Part shown: piece after piece, positions 9,404 to 17,734 of the stretch
How positions within the stretch are numbered: position 1 is the stretch's first letter
Layout: each line of letters begins with the position of its first letter
Source: Coriobacteriia bacterium
GTDB taxonomy: Bacteria > Actinomycetota > Coriobacteriia > Anaerosomatales > SLCP01
DNA: 64,000 bases
Assembly: GCA_030603745.1 (NCBI GenBank)
Contig: JAUVXE010000009.1
Location: 31,726 to 95,725 of the forward strand
Direction: 5' to 3'
Made by a program: the position numbers and the translations under genes
The notes under the pieces: generated by a model
Seen by the model: only the letters and a program-made list of their open reading frames with translations
Told to the model about the DNA's origin: nothing
Database searches by the model: none

Positions 9404-9462
9404 CCCATCAGCAGAGGCCCGCCGCACACCGTAGGCATGACGCCGAGCAGGGGAGCGGGCTA

Positions 9463-12400
9463 GTGGGTAAACGGATTCTGTTCATGGCCGGGGTCGCGGC
9501 GCTGCTGATCGCGCTGTCTGCCACCATCGCGTTCGCCGAGGTCCCCTCGGCGCCCTTCGAGACCAACAGCCAGTGTCTCGACTGCCACGATGTCGCCGCC
9601 GGCGGGCCGGTGCTGAGCACCGTCGACTTCCGCGCGCCGGGCGAGGTCGACTACAACCGCTGCGCCACCTGTCACCTCGGGCTCCCGGACCAGATCATCT
9701 TTCGCGGCGAGCCCGCGCTGACCCACTATCACGCGGCGTTCGAGTGGTGCGGAGACTGCCACACGGATGACTTCGACCCGATCTTCGCGCTGCCCGTTGA
9801 GGGCCCGCGCGTCGACGGCTTCCTGACGCTGACGAGCTACGGGTTCTTCGCCGGGCTCGACTCCCTCGCGGCCTCTCCGGAGACCCTGCACGACGTGCAC
9901 ATGAACCCCAGCTGGGTCGAGTCGATGTTCTCCGCCGAGTACCCGCAGTGCTCGCGCTGCCACGCCTCGGCCGCCTGCAGCACCTGCCACACCGACGCCA
10001 TCGCGCACGGCAGCCATGCGCTCCCCGACTATCCTGGCCTCGTCTACAAGCAGGCGACCGGCCTGACGTCCGTCATCGCGCCCTCGACCTGCGTCGATCC
10101 GGCGTGCCACTCGCTCCTCTCGGCGGGGAGCACCGCGTTCAACGAGCCCTCGTGCCTCGGGTGCCATGAGGCGGCCGTCTTCGGCGAGATCCACGGCTAC
10201 GACAGCGTGAACCACGTCGCGCCCGTCGCCGCCGAGGAGTTCGAGGGCGTCGAATGCGCGTCGTGTCACCACATGGACCTCATGACCGAGCACGAGAAGC
10301 CGACGTCGGTCTCGGCGGGTGGCAGCTGCTTCACCTGCCACCCCTCGCCGCGCGACACCTACGGCGCGTGGGAGCAGGGCTGCCAGCAGGGCGGCTGTCA
10401 CGCTCCTGCTTCCGCAGCGGAGCCGCACGCCGCGATGGCCGCTGCCCACACGCCGCCCTCGGCTGCGGCGATCTGCGGTGAGTGCCACGGCGCGACGCTC
10501 GACAGCGCGCACCTCGGTGCGAGCACCGTGGTCGACGGCGTCACCCACGAGTCGTGCAACGTCTGCCACCGGCCGGACTATCTCGCCGGGACCGCCGACT
10601 GCACCAGCTGCCACTTCACCTTCGACGACCACTACGACGAGGCCGCCCACGAGAGCACCTGGTCGCTCGACGGCTGCATCGCCGAGGGCTGCCATACGAG
10701 CAACGCCCTGATGGCAGAGCATGAGGCCGCGCGGCCCGGTTTCACCTGCATGGACTGCCACGCCGCTCCGATGTCTGCCGATGCGATCGCCGCCGGGGAC
10801 ACCGCGTGCAACGCGTGTCACACGAGCATCGTCGAGAACGACGCGCACCGCGCGGTGCACTGGGCGCTGCCGCCTCTGGTGAGTGGGAGCTTCCCGAACA
10901 TCCAGGGCAACTACAGCTACTACCTCGGCACCGCGGGCGGTGCGCGCACGACCGACTGCGCCGGGTGCCACACGTCCAACCTCGTGGACGAGCACATGGG
11001 TCTGCAGGATTCCGGTAACTGGATCAGGATGCCGAGGGGTGACCGTTCGGGCACGGCGTTCGACTGCGCGACCTGCCATAACTCGCTCGACCCGCAGGTG
11101 ATGGGCGCGATCGCCCTGGACCGCACCGCGTGCGACGCCTGCCACACCGTGCACGGTCCGATCCCCGCGGTGCACGCATCGGACTTCGTCGCGGACGCTC
11201 CGGTCGACTGCTCGGGCTGCCACTCGTCGGACCTGACCGTGGTGCACGGCGGGTTCATGACCACCGTGACCGACACCGGCCGGACGCTCGCCGGTTGCGA
11301 CATCTGCCACGGCTACTACGACTCCGACGGTGCGCGGGGCGTGGAGGTCCGGGACGCGATCGCGGCGCGTGACACCAGTTGCACCGCATGCCACGCGGAG
11401 TACCACGGCGACATGGCTGCCCACAAGGCGACCGCGTCCGCCTCGGCCGACGACTGCGGTCGCTGCCACGGCCCCGTCGTCGACGGCGAGCTCAACGTCG
11501 AGCCGGTACACGCCGGCGCGTCGCTGGGCGCGTGCGCCGTCTGCCACGCCAATCCCGCACGTATCCCCGACATCACCTCCAGGACCGCCGAGTGTGCGAG
11601 CTGTCACGCGGTCGCCGGAGAGACGTACCACCGTGCAGCCACCGAGAAGCACACGTTCGGCGCGATGGACGCGGGCTGCCTCGGCGCCGGCTGTCACGTC
11701 GCCACCACACTGCCCGAGGAGCACGAGCGCTTCCTCGGCAGGTATGACGGGTACGCCGACACGTGCGCGCTCTGCCACCTCAACGACGATGCCGACCGCA
11801 TCGACTGGGCCACCGCCTCAGCGGAGTGCTCGAGCTGCCACGAGGTGCACGGCGATATCGACGAGCTGCACGCCGCGCCCGGCTCGCAGGAGTGTGTCGA
11901 CTGCCACGCGAGCAGCGACGTCCGCGATCTGCACGGGCAGAGCCCGGCGGCCTCCTGCGCGGTCTGCCACAACAGCGAGGTCGACACGAGCGGGACCGCC
12001 GCGTGCGTGAACTGCCACGACTACTCGCCTGTGGCCGAGAAGCACTACCGCATCGAGCCTCACGAGTCCGGGGAGTCCGCGGCGTGCGCGTCGTGCCACC
12101 ACCTCGAGCTCGTGACCGAGCACGAGCGCATCGACGAGCCGGTCGACTGCGTGGGCTGCCACACGGTCGACGGGTTCCCCGCTCCGTGGGACGGCACGTG
12201 TGGCTCGTGTCACCCGCAGATCCACGGTAACCTCGGCGACAAGCACGTCTCCGAGAGCGCGGGCTGCGGCGGCGACGGTTGCCACATGATCGGCGACGCG
12301 TCGAGCGTCCATGCGGCGCTTCCCCAGAGCGGCTGCTGGGCGTGTCACACTCCGCTCTCGGCCGATGTCACCTGGGGTGCGCTCAGCTGGACCGGCGTGG

Positions 12401-14748
12401 TGCCGACCGGCGCGTCGCTCAGCTTCGACGTACAGGGTCGCGTGAACGGCTCCTGGCAGACGATCCCGGGCCACGCGGGTCTGAGCGGCATGAGCATCGA
12501 CCTGTCCCGTATCGATCTGGCTGTCTATCCCAAGCTGCGGATCGTCGCGCACTTCGCCGCCGACCCCACGCTCGCCAAGACCCCGCGTATCGATTCGTGG
12601 GCGGTGACCGTGCGCAAGGCGATCGGTGACGAGCCCGAGAGCGAGCGCATCGTGTTCAGCCAGACCGCGGTCGCCGAGTTCGAGCAGAACGAGCTCGTGC
12701 AGACCGTCGCCAGCCCCGAGTTCGGCACGGGGGCACTCGTGCTGGGGACGCAGGGCGGATCGAGCTCGGTCACCACGGCCGACCTCCTCTTCGCACAGGT
12801 CGGCCGCAGGACGGGCGAGTACTTCCAGTACCTGCCAGCGGAGAACGCATGGAACCAGGCGAACTCGGCAGGGTTCCGGCCGTCGAGCCAGTCGTTCTTC
12901 GAGCCGCGCAAGGGGGCGACCCTGGTTGCGGCGGACGGGAAGCTCTACCTGTCGCGCGGCGACGGGAACCGGGATCGCGCCGTCTACACCCCGCCCCCGG
13001 CCGGCGGGACCACGGGCTCCTGGCAGCGGGCGTCGAGCGCTTCGCACACGCTGAACCGCGGATCGGACGCGGCTGTCGACCCCGTGCGTGATCGTGTGTA
13101 CTACACGCGGGGTGGCGAGCAGAAGGAGATCCTCCGGTGGCGCCCGTCCACGGACACGTGGGACTCGGCCATCAACTTCAGGATCGGCTGGAGCGACCGC
13201 TCACTGAGTGTCGGCTCCGCGATCGCGTACTCCGCCTCGGCCGACCGACTCTTCGTCATCAACCGCAACCGCACGAGCGGTGACGGACGACTCTACTACC
13301 TGGCCGCGCCGTCAACCAAGAGCGGGAACCAGAACTTCACCTCGACCGGCGTCCAGGTGACGCTGAGCGGGAGCAGCGAGCGCTGGAACCGTATGGTGAG
13401 CGCGTCGGTGGGTGGCAACGAGCATCTGTTCATCCTCGGCCAGGACAGCGGGGACCGCAGCGAGTTCCAGGTCGTCTCGAACCTCGGCGCGAGCACGCCG
13501 ACCCTCACCAAGGTCGGGCGGTACCCGTTCCCGAGCCGGCTCGGAGAGGGCGCGGACCTCGTGTGGGACGGTGGTCAGTATCTCTACGCCATCCCCGGCG
13601 CGGATCGGTGGGAGTTCGCCCGCATCCGGATCCCCTCCAACCCTGCGAGCGCGTCCGCGTGGGGCGCGTGGGAGCTCCTGACCCCGCCTGCCGACTCGAG
13701 CAGCCGCCAGTGGCGTGAGGGCTCGTGCATCGGGTTCCTGCCGTTGCTCGTGGAGGGTCCGTCGACCGCCAGCTACTATCCGGCGGGCAGCGTGACCACG
13801 CTTGGCATCATGCCGCAGGGCGACACCCGGGCGACCACCGACTGCCTCAGCTGTCACGCGGCTTCTGAGGACGGTCACCGCTCGGCCCACGAATCGGTGT
13901 CGCACAACCCCAAGGGCTGCGGCGGGTGCCACTACACCAACCTGGTGGACGAGCACGAGATGGCCGGCTACGGGTGCCAGGCGTGCCACTCCTCGGCGAG
14001 CGCGGTCGTGCTGGGCGCGATCGCGTCCGGTGACCAGCGCTGCCTCACCTGCCATCCGGATTCGCCTCACAACAAGCGGCAGGCGTTCGAGTTCAATCCC
14101 GCCAACGCCTCGGGACACAACATCGACTCCAACGTCTGGCCCAAGACGTCGTTCGTCGTGAACGGTCAGAACTACAGCGTCGGGTTCCCCACGTCGAACG
14201 TGTTCACGGCCGGCTGGAACCAGGACTCGGTCATGACGTGCGAGAGCTGCCACACCTACGACAAGAGTCAGGCCACCGGGCCGCACGGCGGTCAGGCCGT
14301 GGTGAACATCGATCCGGCGTATCCGAATCCCGTTCGCGATCTGGGCCGGGGCGAGGCGAACACCGCACAGCTCTCGAAGAACTCCCCGACCGGCATGAGC
14401 ATGAGCAAGTCGGGCAGCCAGCCCGCCAAGATCATCTGCGAGAAGTGCCACGACCTCTACAACGGCAGCAGTTGGAGCAACATCGCCCACAAGGAGCACG
14501 ACGACCGTGGACGCAACGGCGCCTACTGCAACCACTGCCACGTGGCGGTCCCGCACGGTTGGGTTCGGCCGAGGCTGATCGGCTACCGGAGCGACCCGGC
14601 GCCGTATCGGACCTCGCCCGGCGGTCTGACGCGTATCACGCTCCGCTCGTACACGCCCAGCACGTGGAGCGGAAAGGACCTCTGCGGAGCCGAATGCTCG
14701 ACCGGGCGCCACCCGCTGAACGAGCCGTACCAGCGGTCCTGGCCATAG
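9463..14748 (+). CDS. Giant multiheme cytochrome c, 38 CxxCH plus 5 CX4CH motifs
   Basis: A 1761-residue exported cytochrome. The GTG at 9463 is chosen because GGGGAG (9450-9455) precedes it and a clean signal peptide follows (hydrophobic core 6-21, cleavage after A-F-A near 24). The same frame is open 114 bp further upstream but runs through the terminator hairpin. Residues 30-960 carry 31 CxxCH and five CX4CH motifs (C-V-D-P-A-C-H, C-Q-Q-G-G-C-H and similar), many in a repeating C-x2-C-H-x3-L-x2-E-H pattern. Then come a beta-sandwich (about 965-1055), a Kelch-like propeller (about 1105-1425), and seven more CxxCH motifs in a C-terminal part nearly shared with the 628-6255 product. Up to 43 hemes would make it an electron conduit of unusual size. 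Extracellular electron transfer is inferred. Confidence 0.92.
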   Translation: MGKRILFMAGVAALLIALSATIAFAEVPSAPFETNSQCLDCHDVAAGGPVLSTVDFRAPGEVDYNRCATCHLGLPDQIIFRGEPALTHYHAAFEWCGDCHTDDFDPIFALPVEGPRVDGFLTLTSYGFFAGLDSLAASPETLHDVHMNPSWVESMFSAEYPQCSRCHASAACSTCHTDAIAHGSHALPDYPGLVYKQATGLTSVIAPSTCVDPACHSLLSAGSTAFNEPSCLGCHEAAVFGEIHGYDSVNHVAPVAAEEFEGVECASCHHMDLMTEHEKPTSVSAGGSCFTCHPSPRDTYGAWEQGCQQGGCHAPASAAEPHAAMAAAHTPPSAAAICGECHGATLDSAHLGASTVVDGVTHESCNVCHRPDYLAGTADCTSCHFTFDDHYDEAAHESTWSLDGCIAEGCHTSNALMAEHEAARPGFTCMDCHAAPMSADAIAAGDTACNACHTSIVENDAHRAVHWALPPLVSGSFPNIQGNYSYYLGTAGGARTTDCAGCHTSNLVDEHMGLQDSGNWIRMPRGDRSGTAFDCATCHNSLDPQVMGAIALDRTACDACHTVHGPIPAVHASDFVADAPVDCSGCHSSDLTVVHGGFMTTVTDTGRTLAGCDICHGYYDSDGARGVEVRDAIAARDTSCTACHAEYHGDMAAHKATASASADDCGRCHGPVVDGELNVEPVHAGASLGACAVCHANPARIPDITSRTAECASCHAVAGETYHRAATEKHTFGAMDAGCLGAGCHVATTLPEEHERFLGRYDGYADTCALCHLNDDADRIDWATASAECSSCHEVHGDIDELHAAPGSQECVDCHASSDVRDLHGQSPAASCAVCHNSEVDTSGTAACVNCHDYSPVAEKHYRIEPHESGESAACASCHHLELVTEHERIDEPVDCVGCHTVDGFPAPWDGTCGSCHPQIHGNLGDKHVSESAGCGGDGCHMIGDASSVHAALPQSGCWACHTPLSADVTWGALSWTGVVPTGASLSFDVQGRVNGSWQTIPGHAGLSGMSIDLSRIDLAVYPKLRIVAHFAADPTLAKTPRIDSWAVTVRKAIGDEPESERIVFSQTAVAEFEQNELVQTVASPEFGTGALVLGTQGGSSSVTTADLLFAQVGRRTGEYFQYLPAENAWNQANSAGFRPSSQSFFEPRKGATLVAADGKLYLSRGDGNRDRAVYTPPPAGGTTGSWQRASSASHTLNRGSDAAVDPVRDRVYYTRGGEQKEILRWRPSTDTWDSAINFRIGWSDRSLSVGSAIAYSASADRLFVINRNRTSGDGRLYYLAAPSTKSGNQNFTSTGVQVTLSGSSERWNRMVSASVGGNEHLFILGQDSGDRSEFQVVSNLGASTPTLTKVGRYPFPSRLGEGADLVWDGGQYLYAIPGADRWEFARIRIPSNPASASAWGAWELLTPPADSSSRQWREGSCIGFLPLLVEGPSTASYYPAGSVTTLGIMPQGDTRATTDCLSCHAASEDGHRSAHESVSHNPKGCGGCHYTNLVDEHEMAGYGCQACHSSASAVVLGAIASGDQRCLTCHPDSPHNKRQAFEFNPANASGHNIDSNVWPKTSFVVNGQNYSVGFPTSNVFTAGWNQDSVMTCESCHTYDKSQATGPHGGQAVVNIDPAYPNPVRDLGRGEANTAQLSKNSPTGMSMSKSGSQPAKIICEKCHDLYNGSSWSNIAHKEHDDRGRNGAYCNHCHVAVPHGWVRPRLIGYRSDPAPYRTSPGGLTRITLRSYTPSTWSGKDLCGAECSTGRHPLNEPYQRSWP

Positions 14749-14772
14749 GATTCCTTCGTTGATCGAGGGGCG

Positions 14773-14803
14773 CGGAAGGCGGGGGAGCCACCCTCGCCTT
14801 CCG
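14773..14803. terminator. Hairpin after the 43-heme cytochrome
   Basis: CGGAAGGCG (14773-14781) pairs perfectly with CGCCTTCCG (14795-14803), 25 bp after the cytochrome stop. The downstream bases TGTGCTTG contain only a weak T-run. It probably marks the end of the giant cytochrome transcript. Confidence 0.55.
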
Positions 14804-14849
14804 TGTGCTTGAGGCTGTCCGGATCAGTGCCGATAACGCTTGTGGGCGA

Positions 14850-14879
14850 GTGCATGTGCCTCCATGCACATGGTAGACT
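14850..14879 (+). promoter_or_regulatory. Nested palindromes and extended -10 upstream of the 15-heme cytochrome
   Basis: Two perfect 7-bp inverted repeats overlap: GTGCATG/CATGCAC (14850-14856 with 14863-14869) and CATGTGC/GCACATG (14853-14859 with 14866-14872). They run into an extended -10, TGGTAGACT (14871-14879), with no obvious -35. The layout suggests a regulator sitting on a -35-less promoter; which regulator is unknown. The 5' UTR would be about 60 nt. Confidence 0.5.
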
Positions 14880-14944
14880 GAGCCCGTGATGCCTGCGCGT
14901 GCGGCCGGGGCTGTCGCGGGCGCGGGGGCGAACCTGGAGGAGAC

Positions 14945-16375
14945 TTGGCGGACCACGACATCGCACGGGGCGATCTCGAGCAAACAGGGTCGAGCGAAGA
15001 CGAGGGGCGAACTCGTGCCTGGCCGCTCCTGCTCCTGTTGCTTCTCCTGCTCCTGTGCGCCGTCATCACGATCGTCGACACGGTCATCGATCGCGGACCC
15101 GACAGGGCACGCTTCATCGCACGCAACCTCGAGTGTCTGCAGTGCCACACCGAGCTGATCCCCGAGCTCTCGATGGCGTCCGTGCACAGCCCGTTCCTGC
15201 TTGAGGACTGTACCGTGTGCCATACGCCACACGGCAAGGAGGTCGAGAGGACGCTCATCTCGGGCTCGACGAGCACCTTCCAGCGCGTGCGCACCGTGAT
15301 CGAGTGGCTTCCGCTCCGCTGGATCCTCTCGACCTGGGACTCCGTCACCGGCGTGACCGAGACCGACGCCGGAGGCCGGGTCGTCTCGCGGACGACCGAG
15401 GAGGTGCCGGGTGGCCGCTCTGAGCTGACCGCGCCCGCTGACGAGCTCTGCTGGATCTGCCACGGGAACCTCGGCGCCGAGCTCGGGATGGCCTACCAAC
15501 ACGCGCCCTTCACCAACGGGAACTGTCTCGACTGCCACGCGCCCCATGCGTCCGACTGGCAGGGGCTGCTCGCGCAGGACCCGCGCGATCTGTGCATGAC
15601 GTGCCATGGGAGCATCGGAGCGCAGATGGCCCGGCAGCAGCTGCACGCGCCGGTGGAGAGCCGCTTCTGCACCGACTGCCACCTTCCGCACGCGTCCGAG
15701 TGGAAGGGCATCCTCACGCAGCGCCAGCGAGACCTCTGTTTCACGTGCCATCCGTCGGTGGCCTCGCTCAGCCGCATGCCCGTGCAGCACCAGCCGTTCG
15801 AGTTCGACAACTGCACCGGGTGCCACGAGCCGCACGGCTCAGACTATGTGCCGCTGCTGATCGACGCGGAGCCGCGCGTGTGCTACCTCTGCCACGCCGA
15901 CATCGAAAGCGACTTCGGCAGGGTGAGCGTGCACCCCGTGGGCACCGCACAGCTCAACTGCTCGGACTGCCACGACCCGCACGCCGCGCAGTACGAGGCG
16001 CTCCTCGCCGCGCGCGACAACGAGATGTGTTACCAGTGCCACCGCGAGGGCCTGCAGGTCACCTACGACGCCTCCGACCACGGCCGCCTGCTCTGCGTGC
16101 GGTGTCACACCCCGCACGGTTCGGATTTCCGGCCGATCCTGCGCGACGCCAACCCGGACATCTGCCTCACCTGTCATGGCTGGGTCGAGGCACACGACAA
16201 CCAGCACCCCGTCAGGCCGGTGTACTATGATGTGAGGGCCGGCACGCCGATGACGTGCACGTCGACCTGTCACGGGCCGCACGGCACCGAGTTCCCGATG
16301 ATGGTGCGGTTCGTCCCGTGGCCGTTCGACGGCCGCTGCTTGCAGTGTCACAGCAGGGTAGGAATCGATTTCTAG
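14945..16375 (+). CDS. Membrane-anchored 15-heme cytochrome c (doubled CxxCH type)
   Basis: A 476-residue protein starting at TTG 14945, just after GGAGGAG (14936-14942); no other in-frame start is as well placed. A charged cytoplasmic N-terminus of about 23 residues is followed by one long hydrophobic anchor (about 24-48), then a heme domain. It has 14 CxxCH motifs and one CX3CH (C-T-S-T-C-H, near 440). Most come in alternating pairs of which the second is C-x2-C-H-x-P-H, the pattern of doubled-CXXCH or DmsE/OmcA-like decahaem proteins. It sits between the giant cytochrome and a NapC-like gene, so it is a likely relay from quinol oxidase to outer cytochromes (inference). Confidence 0.9.
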   Translation: MADHDIARGDLEQTGSSEDEGRTRAWPLLLLLLLLLLCAVITIVDTVIDRGPDRARFIARNLECLQCHTELIPELSMASVHSPFLLEDCTVCHTPHGKEVERTLISGSTSTFQRVRTVIEWLPLRWILSTWDSVTGVTETDAGGRVVSRTTEEVPGGRSELTAPADELCWICHGNLGAELGMAYQHAPFTNGNCLDCHAPHASDWQGLLAQDPRDLCMTCHGSIGAQMARQQLHAPVESRFCTDCHLPHASEWKGILTQRQRDLCFTCHPSVASLSRMPVQHQPFEFDNCTGCHEPHGSDYVPLLIDAEPRVCYLCHADIESDFGRVSVHPVGTAQLNCSDCHDPHAAQYEALLAARDNEMCYQCHREGLQVTYDASDHGRLLCVRCHTPHGSDFRPILRDANPDICLTCHGWVEAHDNQHPVRPVYYDVRAGTPMTCTSTCHGPHGTEFPMMVRFVPWPFDGRCLQCHSRVGIDF

Positions 16376-16398
16376 CCGAGGAGACGAGGTTCGCCCGC

Positions 16399-17562
16399 AT
16401 GCCCAAGGTACGGTTGATCGGTGGATTCAAAGACCCGCTCACGCGTCCGCGCTACATCATCTGGACGGGAGCGGTGGTCCTCCTCCTCGCGGCGTTCGTC
16501 GTCACCGCGCTCGGTGTCACCTCGACCTACTGGTTCTGTGCCGAGGTCTGCCACAAGGTGCAGGACGACTCGATCATCGCCTACGACCGTTCCGCGCACT
16601 CCGAGGTCTCCTGCATGGCGTGTCACGTCCCGGTCGGGATCACGCCCATCGGGTTCGTGCTCAAGAAGGCCGAGGCGCTCGGCGAGCTCTACCTGACCGC
16701 GACCAACAAGTTCCACCTGCCGCTCAACCCCGACTCCCACCTGGCGCTCAGCCGCAAGTACTTCCCTGAGAAGCAGTGCAACCAGTGCCACAACCTCGAG
16801 CTTCGGCCGGTCACTCCGAGCCCCGGCATCATCATCGACCATGCGGTGCACTCCGAGAACGACATCCAGTGCACCGCATGCCACAATCGCACGGCGCACG
16901 TCGAGGACTTCGACCTCACGCTCACCGATCCCAACACCGGCGAGCCCAACCAGAAGCACGACGACTTCATGCTCATGACCGCGTGCTTCCGCTGCCACAC
17001 GCTCACCGAGGACTCCCCGAGCGGGATCTGGGCGCCGGGCGCGTGTGAGGCGTGCCACACGCCCGGCTTCGAGCTCATGCCCGACAACCATCGCGTCGAG
17101 GGCTTCTACGAGCTCTTCGGCGAGAGCAGCGGTCACGCCGAGATGGCGCGCGAGGAGTACGAACGCGCCGGAGAGGCGTTCACCGAGTGGCAGGCCCACG
17201 TGGGCGACCTGACCGACTACGACCTGCCGGTCGTGCCGGTGGCCGCGGTCAACTACTGCTCGACCTGCCACGTGGAGCGCGAGTTCTGCGACGGGTGCCA
17301 CGGGATCGAGATGCCGCACCCGGCTGGGTTCGCCGAGGCCCACGGTGACGACGGGCGCGCGCGTCCCGAGGTCTGCGAGACGTGTCACGCGACCGCCGAG
17401 GGCGTGGACTTCTGCAACGCCTGCCATCACCCGCAGGGAGACCCGACGCGCGACTGGATCCCGCAGCACATGGGGGCGGTCCGCGAGAGCGGCGCCCAGG
17501 CGTGCTTCGACTGCCACGCGCCGACGTACTGTGCCGAGTGCCACGTCCGTGGGGGGAGCTAG
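16399..17562 (+). CDS. NapC/NirT-like multiheme cytochrome, probable menaquinol dehydrogenase
   Basis: The ATG at 16399 gives 387 residues and a short basic N-terminus before one membrane helix (about 18-40), which suits a NapC/NirT-type anchor. The first heme site directly after the helix is C-A-E-V-C-H (CX3CH), followed by 11 CxxCH motifs, 12 sites in all against four or five in classical NapC. The N-terminal half resembles quinol-oxidising NapC/NrfH proteins. The C-terminal half is an added multiheme module, probably a fusion. It starts 23 bp after the 15-heme gene with which it would share a transcript. Role: passing electrons from menaquinol to the neighbouring cytochromes (inferred from family and context). 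Confidence 0.85.
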   Translation: MPKVRLIGGFKDPLTRPRYIIWTGAVVLLLAAFVVTALGVTSTYWFCAEVCHKVQDDSIIAYDRSAHSEVSCMACHVPVGITPIGFVLKKAEALGELYLTATNKFHLPLNPDSHLALSRKYFPEKQCNQCHNLELRPVTPSPGIIIDHAVHSENDIQCTACHNRTAHVEDFDLTLTDPNTGEPNQKHDDFMLMTACFRCHTLTEDSPSGIWAPGACEACHTPGFELMPDNHRVEGFYELFGESSGHAEMAREEYERAGEAFTEWQAHVGDLTDYDLPVVPVAAVNYCSTCHVEREFCDGCHGIEMPHPAGFAEAHGDDGRARPEVCETCHATAEGVDFCNACHHPQGDPTRDWIPQHMGAVRESGAQACFDCHAPTYCAECHVRGGS

Positions 17563-17645
17563 GGCTTCCTCCACGGCAGGTACTCCGTTCCCGGGGTCGA
17601 AGTAGACGCAGGGGTGGCGGGGCCGGTCCGACCCGGCACGGCCCG

Positions 17646-17654
17646 TGCTATACT
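17646..17654 (+). promoter_or_regulatory. Extended -10 promoter TGCTATACT
   Basis: TGC plus TATACT matches an extended -10. It lies 81 bp upstream of the radical SAM start, with no convincing -35. A perfect 7-bp hairpin (17675-17681 with 17684-17690) lies in the predicted 5' UTR. Confidence 0.5.
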
Positions 17655-17734
17655 TCCGCCCGTTCGTCCGCGGTCCGGCACCCGTGCCGGCGGTGCCCCC
17701 GGAGGGCCGCGCCAACTCGAAAGGCCTGGCTTTC

